From Microbacterium sp. AZCO (GTDB lineage Bacteria; Actinomycetota; Actinomycetes; Actinomycetales; Microbacteriaceae): a DNA stretch of 64,000 bases. The position numbers and the translations under genes were made by a program. The stretch lies in the NCBI RefSeq assembly GCF_039614715.1, contig NZ_CP154857.1, positions 2,790,001-2,854,000 on the forward strand, given 5' to 3'. Of the stretch, positions 59,691 through 64,000 are shown piece by piece. Position 1 is the first letter of the stretch; each line of letters opens with the position of its first letter. The notes under the pieces are model-generated. The model ran no database searches and had not been told where the DNA came from. It was given only the letters and a program-made list of their open reading frames with translations.

Positions 59691-60788
59691 CTAGTCGCGG
59701 CACTCCACGTTGCTGAGCTCGGCGCCGGAGCCCGTGACGGTGTTGTCGCAGTGGACCAGGTTGTCGCCCTTGGACTTCATGGCGAAGGCGACGCCCTTGC
59801 CGTCGAGCTGGGCGCTGTTGCCGAGGAAGACGTTGCCCGTCCCCCAGCCGTCGAGGATCTGGTGGGTCTGGAATCCGTCCGCCGGGGACGCCGTGCCGGT
59901 GTTGCCCTCGATGAGCCAGTCGTTGCCCTTGACGTCGACCCACGAGTCGGCGTCGACGAATCCCGACCCGTCGAAGGTGTTGTCACGCAGGATCCCGGCT
60001 GTCGTGCCCTCCTTGATGTCGACGCTCTCGGCGGTGGTCGCCGAGATGCGGTTGCCCTGGACGAGGTTGCGGTCGCTCGCGTCGGGCTTGCAGTCGCTCA
60101 CGTCGCACCAGTTGCTCTGCGCAGTTCCGATGTAGATGCCCTCCCCGAACTTCGGCTTGCGCAGGCCCGTGCGGCTGACGGTGTTGTCGAGCACCTGGTT
60201 GGCGGTGCTGCCGGCGCGCAGGTGGATGCCCTCGTCGCCGATGCCGGTGACGGTCAGGCCGCGGATGACCGTGCCGGTGGTCCCGTCGGCCATGACGCCC
60301 TTCTGTCCGTTGCGCACCGTGAAGCCCTGCAGCGCCCAGTGCGTCGCTCCGTCGAGGTGGAAGACGTAGCCGCCCGTCACGCTCCCTCCGTCGAGGACGG
60401 CCTCGGCTGTGCCGCACAGCGTGATGGGAGAGTCGGCGGTGCCGCTCGCCTTCGCGACGAACTTCCCCTCGTAGCGCCCGGGTGCGAGCAGGATGACGTC
60501 ACCCGGCTGGGCCGAGCGGAGGGCGTTCTTCAGCTCGCCCGCCGTCGACACCTTCGTCCCCGAGGCGGGGCAGGGCTGCGCGGGCGCCGGTGTGCCGGCG
60601 CTCGGGGTCGTAGACGGCACGGGCGCCGGATGCGCCGATCCCCCGCTGCGGGATGCGAGCACCCCCATCGCGAGGGTCACGCCGACTCCGATCGCCGCCA
60701 CGACGGCGACCGCGGCGACGGCCCACACCCATCCCGGCGGCATCCGGTGCTGTCCGGTTCGTGCGTGCTCATGGTGCGTGACGTGCAT
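59691..60788 (-). CDS. Membrane-anchored right-handed beta-helix protein
   Basis: A 365-residue protein: short cytoplasmic N-terminus, one transmembrane helix (WVWAVAAVAVVAAIGVGVTL, about 20-39), a Pro/Ser/Thr linker (about 48-70) and a parallel beta-helix (about 80-365) with repeating coils (GFTVRNGQKGVMAD, GLTVTGIGDEGIHLRAG, ESVDIKEGTTAGILRDN). Four Cys may make disulfides. Beta-helix partners of polysaccharide synthases are often epimerases or lyases. It overlaps the larger beta-helix gene by 20 bases. Confidence 0.87.
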   Translation of the reverse strand: MHVTHHEHARTGQHRMPPGWVWAVAAVAVVAAIGVGVTLAMGVLASRSGGSAHPAPVPSTTPSAGTPAPAQPCPASGTKVSTAGELKNALRSAQPGDVILLAPGRYEGKFVAKASGTADSPITLCGTAEAVLDGGSVTGGYVFHLDGATHWALQGFTVRNGQKGVMADGTTGTVIRGLTVTGIGDEGIHLRAGSTANQVLDNTVSRTGLRKPKFGEGIYIGTAQSNWCDVSDCKPDASDRNLVQGNRISATTAESVDIKEGTTAGILRDNTFDGSGFVDADSWVDVKGNDWLIEGNTGTASPADGFQTHQILDGWGTGNVFLGNSAQLDGKGVAFAMKSKGDNLVHCDNTVTGSGAELSNVECRD

Positions 60789-62604
60789 GATCGCCTCCTC
60801 GAAGGCTCTCGGGCGAGACGATGCCGCGGCTGAGCTGGGTCAGCGGCACCTGCTCTGCGAAGGGATGCCGCACTCCCGAGCGGCGTCGATGCAGGATGGC
60901 GGTGAGGATCAGGAGCACCCCGAGCGAGACCCACACGAGTGTCAGCGGCTGGGCGACGGCGTGGACGATGCTCCCCGGGGTGACCGGGCGCTTCCAGCCG
61001 TCGAGGTCGTTCGACGCGACGTGGCCGCCGAGTGCGTCGTCGTAGACGGGTGTCGAGCCGTGACCCGAGATCGTGTTCCCCGTGACGCGGGTGCCGATGA
61101 CGGAGCCGGTCATGGTCACGGCGTGGTTCGAGATGTCGCGGAAGCTGTTGCCGCTCACCGAGGCCGCGGCGCCGCGGAGGTACACGCCCGTGTCGATGGA
61201 TGCCATGCGGTTGGCGTGGATCGTCGTGTCGGCGACGCCGTCGCGCAGTGCGATCGCCTGGCGCTCCTGCTGCTGGAAGGTGTTGCCGTCGATGTCGACG
61301 CCGGTCGCGTCCTGCGAGACGACGATGCCGACGACGCTTCCCCGCACCTGCGTCCCCGTGACGGCGAGGTCCTGGCCGCCCCGGAGCGAGATGCCGTAGC
61401 CGCCGTTGTCGGCGACGACGCTCTTCGCGAGGTCGATGTGGCCCGTCCCGCCGATCGCCTGTCCCGTCGCGCTGGGCCCGTCCGCGAGCGGACGCGCATC
61501 GACCGACAGTCCGTCGCGGCCGCTGCCGGTGAGCGTCACCCCGGTCATCCGCACCGAGCCGCACGTCCGGCCGATCGAGACGCCGTCCACGGCGCTGCCG
61601 GTCACGGTCGTGCCGTCGATCGTCGTGTCGGTGACGGCGCGGTGGAGTGAGATGCCGTCGACGAGGCTGCCCGTCACGCTCGCGCCCTGGATGGCGAGAC
61701 CCTTCGCGCCCGACACGAAGATGCCGAAGGCATTGCCCGTCGACTCGACGTTGCGCACGACGCCCGAGATGGGTCCGGCGGCGGCCTGCGATCCGGAGAC
61801 CACCGTCGCGACCTGGTCGGGGGTCAGCGTGGGTGCGGCCCCCTTCTGGCGCGCCGCGGGCGCGAGCGCGGGCTGCGGCGCCGCCTCATCGCCCGTGAGC
61901 GCGAGTCCGCCCGTGTCGCCGCTCCAGAAGCCGAGGTCGGCGAAGCGCAGGTCGTGCAGGTCGACCGCTCCGCCGCCGATGCGGACGTAGGCGCGCCCGT
62001 CGCGGGTGTCGGTGTCGGCGGCGCCCGTCGACGGGTCGAAGCTCGTGAAGGTGACGGGCGCCCCGGCCGCGCCGCCCGCGGCGAGTGAGCCGCCGAGGGT
62101 CACGATGGAGACGAACGCGGTGGGGGTGCTCAGCAGCTTGACCGTCGTGCCGGCATCCGCGATCTGGAGGACCGCGCCCGGCATGACGACGAGATTCTCG
62201 GCGAGCAGCAGCGATCCGTCCGGCTGCGGCTGCACGCCGTTCGCCGTGAGCCTGCGCACATCGGCGAGCCCGTAGGGCTGAGCGCGCGGGGGGAGGACGA
62301 GCGTCGGTGCGGGGGTCGTGGGCACGACGAACGGACCCTGCGCCGAGTCGAGTCGCCAGGGCGCGGCGGCGCTCAGCTCCTTGACGACGGCGAGGCGCCC
62401 CCTCTCGGCCGCGACGAGCGCCGCCTCGCGGTCGGGGTCGCCGGGGTACGCGCGGCCCGTGGCGCGCACCCCCGACGAGGTGCCGTCGGCGGCGCCGAAG
62501 CCCGCGAAGCGCACATTGTGCAGGGCCACCGCGGCGAGGGTCGCGGCGGCGATCACGACGACGACGAGCAGGCAGGTCCCGAGGAATCTCTGGAGGGCGC
62601 TCAC
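60769..62604 (-). CDS. Large right-handed beta-helix membrane protein, AlgG-like epimerase candidate
   Basis: A 611-residue protein with an N-terminal helix (LLVVVVIAAATLAAVAL), an extracytoplasmic beta-helix of many coils (about 180-560; GLAIQGASVTGSLVDGISLH, VSIGRTCGSVRMTGVTLTG, YGISLRGGQDLAVTGTQV) and a C-terminal transmembrane helix (LVWVSLGVLLILTAILH). The CASH/PbH1 repeat pattern is that of mannuronan C5-epimerases. GTG start overlaps the GT2 stop (GTGA). A role in modifying the polymer as it leaves the membrane is inferred; catalytic residues of AlgG (DPHD) are not seen. Confidence 0.87.
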   Translation of the reverse strand: MSALQRFLGTCLLVVVVIAAATLAAVALHNVRFAGFGAADGTSSGVRATGRAYPGDPDREAALVAAERGRLAVVKELSAAAPWRLDSAQGPFVVPTTPAPTLVLPPRAQPYGLADVRRLTANGVQPQPDGSLLLAENLVVMPGAVLQIADAGTTVKLLSTPTAFVSIVTLGGSLAAGGAAGAPVTFTSFDPSTGAADTDTRDGRAYVRIGGGAVDLHDLRFADLGFWSGDTGGLALTGDEAAPQPALAPAARQKGAAPTLTPDQVATVVSGSQAAAGPISGVVRNVESTGNAFGIFVSGAKGLAIQGASVTGSLVDGISLHRAVTDTTIDGTTVTGSAVDGVSIGRTCGSVRMTGVTLTGSGRDGLSVDARPLADGPSATGQAIGGTGHIDLAKSVVADNGGYGISLRGGQDLAVTGTQVRGSVVGIVVSQDATGVDIDGNTFQQQERQAIALRDGVADTTIHANRMASIDTGVYLRGAAASVSGNSFRDISNHAVTMTGSVIGTRVTGNTISGHGSTPVYDDALGGHVASNDLDGWKRPVTPGSIVHAVAQPLTLVWVSLGVLLILTAILHRRRSGVRHPFAEQVPLTQLSRGIVSPESLRGGDHARHAP

Positions 62605-63914
62605 GCCGCCACCCCCTGGGTGGTCCGGGGCGCGGCATCCACCGTCTCCCGCCGTGCCGGGGCGCCCAGCGATCGCGCGTCCTGGCCGTCGCCTCCGATC
62701 TGGCTCGCCCTGCGGGTGAGCCAGCCCTGCCGGTTCATCGTGACGAAGGCCAGGAGCTTGATCGGCAGCGCGACGAAGATCACCGTGAGGGCGACGACGG
62801 GCAGGATCACGACGTCGCGCGGGTTGCGCACGAGATGCGAGAACCCGCGGACGGCGCGGCCGAGCAGCAGCCAGGCGATCGTCGCCGTGATGCCGATGGG
62901 CGTCAGCTCGAGCCGCGCGAAGACGAGGTAGAAAAGGGTCAGGCCCATCGTGACGGGGGTCAGGAGGATCTGCAGGACCGTCACCTTCGTGACGAACGGC
63001 ACCTGCCAGAGCCATCCCTTCGCGATCGCGGTGAGGTAGCAGCGGTAGGAGTTGCGGCTCCAGCGCAGGCGCTGCTTCATGAAGGCCCGCAGAGTGCCGG
63101 GGAACATCGAGAGCGCTCGCGCGTCGGACTGGTGCACCGTGCGATACCCGGAGGCGAGCACGAGCCAGGTGAGGCGTCCGTCGTCGCCGGCGACACAGCG
63201 GCGGCCGAGGAAGAACTCGTTCTCGAGATGCTCGACCACGGGGAGGACCGCCGACCGGCGGTACGCCGCCGTGCGTCCCGACAGGCAGGGCACGGCTCCG
63301 GCCCTGCCCTGCGCGGGCACGTAGTCGTAGTAGCGCAGATTCACGAGCCAGTCGGCGACGCGTCGCCAGATGCTCGTCGCGCGGCGGTAGACGTTCTGGT
63401 GCGTGCCCACACCGCCCACCTGCGGATCGACGAACGGCATCTGAACGCTTTCCAGCAGGCCCGGCTCCCAGGATGTGTCGGAGTCGGCCAGCACGAGCAC
63501 GTCGAAGCGCGCTTCGCGGATGCCGACGCCGAGCGCCGAGCGCTTGCCCACGTGGTGGAACAGGATCGGCCGCACACGCGGGTCGCCGAGCGCGACGATG
63601 CGGTCGTACGCCTCGAGGTCGGCGACGTCGAGCACGATGATGATCTCGTCGGGATCCTGCGAGCGCCACGACTCGAGACAGCGGAGCAGGATGTCGGGAT
63701 CCTCGTGGTACGACGGCACGACGACCGAGGTCGTGGTGCGGAAGTCGTTGCGGATGGGCTTCGCGAGGCGCGACAGGACGAAGCGGTAGAGCCAGAGCCC
63801 CCACACGATCGTTCCCGCGATCGCGACCGGGAAGTACGGCGCGATCGAGGCGAAGAACTGGCCTATCGCCGTCCAGTCGATGACGGCTGCGATGTTCTGG
63901 ATGGCGTCCGCCAT
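62601..63914 (-). CDS. GT2 polysaccharide synthase (hyaluronan synthase-like)
   Basis: A processive family 2 glycosyltransferase of at least 437 residues. Motifs: DSDTSW (144-149, the D-x-D), GDDGRLT (243-249) and QRLRWSR (281-287, the Q/RxxRW of cellulose and hyaluronan synthases); one to two N-terminal and about three C-terminal membrane helices form the export channel. The frame stays open through the window edge upstream of ATG 63914, which has no strong ribosome site, so the true start may lie outside. With UGD in the operon, a uronate-containing polymer is likely. Confidence 0.9.
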   Translation of the reverse strand: MADAIQNIAAVIDWTAIGQFFASIAPYFPVAIAGTIVWGLWLYRFVLSRLAKPIRNDFRTTTSVVVPSYHEDPDILLRCLESWRSQDPDEIIIVLDVADLEAYDRIVALGDPRVRPILFHHVGKRSALGVGIREARFDVLVLADSDTSWEPGLLESVQMPFVDPQVGGVGTHQNVYRRATSIWRRVADWLVNLRYYDYVPAQGRAGAVPCLSGRTAAYRRSAVLPVVEHLENEFFLGRRCVAGDDGRLTWLVLASGYRTVHQSDARALSMFPGTLRAFMKQRLRWSRNSYRCYLTAIAKGWLWQVPFVTKVTVLQILLTPVTMGLTLFYLVFARLELTPIGITATIAWLLLGRAVRGFSHLVRNPRDVVILPVVALTVIFVALPIKLLAFVTMNRQGWLTRRASQIGGDGQDARSLGAPARRETVDAAPRTTQGVAA

Positions 63915-64000
63915 CCGGTGGAGGACGGCTGAGGCGGCGTCGGTCAGGTCGCGGGGGACGACCGAGCCGGTGTCGGTCAGGTCGTGGGGGATGGCGAGGG

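Noticed and set aside
60769..63804. Reading the 611-residue beta-helix gene as a ~1011-residue protein
   Set aside because: The upstream 400 codons are the shadow of the GT2 gene. The GTG at 62604 overlapping the GT2 stop gives a proper membrane helix at the N-terminus.
1..64000. CRISPR array, tRNA, rRNA, IS element or prophage
   Set aside because: No regularly spaced direct repeats, no cloverleaf or CCA-type end, no transposase, integrase or phage structural gene was recognised. The dispersed palindromic repeats are not in an array.

Overview
The window is about 70% GC, with almost all third codon positions G or C, frequent GTG starts and many genes joined by 1-4 base overlaps (ATGA, GTGA, TGATG). 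Gene content (phenylacetate genes, DAK-type kinase, ArsR with a CC/CxC metal site, DUF222-HNH protein, FUSC protein) and the recurrent GGATGCC/GGCATCC heptamer point to a high-GC actinobacterium, most likely Microbacteriaceae and probably Microbacterium-like. This is inferred from style and gene families. No rRNA, tRNA or CRISPR array was seen.

Layout. 0-8.4 kb: end of a transglutaminase-like gene; a TetR regulator divergent from an agmatine deiminase-amidase pair; a YbaK-type editing protein; a PLP decarboxylase; an FAD alditol oxidase; a FadR-type regulator. 8.5-17.2 kb: a tight eight-gene operon (MFS transporter, LerK, DerI, LerI, OiaC, ApnO, SDR, ApnL) that reads as catabolism of the branched sugar acid D-apionate, and probably D-apiose, through L-erythrulose to D-erythrose 4-phosphate. 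17.3-19.1 kb: an epimerase and an alpha/beta hydrolase. 19.1-30.1 kb: a phenylacetate regulon (paaABCDE, paaK, paaI, paaZ, paaH, two crotonases, paaR) with a near-identical operator before each of two transcription units; no thiolase PaaJ is present. 30.1-33.6 kb: an arsenic cluster (arsR, ArsO-like flavoprotein, ArsN-type acetyltransferase, arsC) with no efflux pump, then a DoxX protein. 33.8-37.0 kb: a zinc alcohol dehydrogenase, two conserved hypothetical proteins and an AraC regulator.

37.1-44.7 kb: seven overlapping minus-strand genes (sulfatase/LtaS-like membrane enzyme, RibD-type reductase, UPF0104 membrane protein, methyltransferase, GT4 glycosyltransferase, degenerate PTPS-like protein, zinc-less MDR dehydrogenase) facing a CDP-alcohol phosphatidyltransferase. 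I cannot match this set to a described pathway. It is the best candidate here for an undescribed system, perhaps a glycosylated phospholipid or pteridine-related lipid. 44.8-46 kb: a FUSC membrane protein.

46-52.9 kb: a looser, decaying accessory stretch with a frameshifted DUF222-HNH gene, a cupin gene with a nonsense codon, an orphan immunity-like gene, a secreted repeat protein and three gene-poor gaps. 53-55.2 kb: an MFS-Rid-MarR operon behind a 24-base palindrome. 55.4-58.2 kb: Gfo/Idh and ThuA genes divergent from a LacI regulator. 58.3-64 kb: a cell-surface polysaccharide operon (GT2 synthase, two beta-helix proteins, UDP-glucose dehydrogenase) that would fit a uronic-acid polymer.

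Two repeat signals cross these regions: a dispersed ~25-28 base imperfect palindrome (core GAGCTTGTCGA), sometimes translated into protein ends, and the GGATGCC heptamer, which appears to override normal codon choice.
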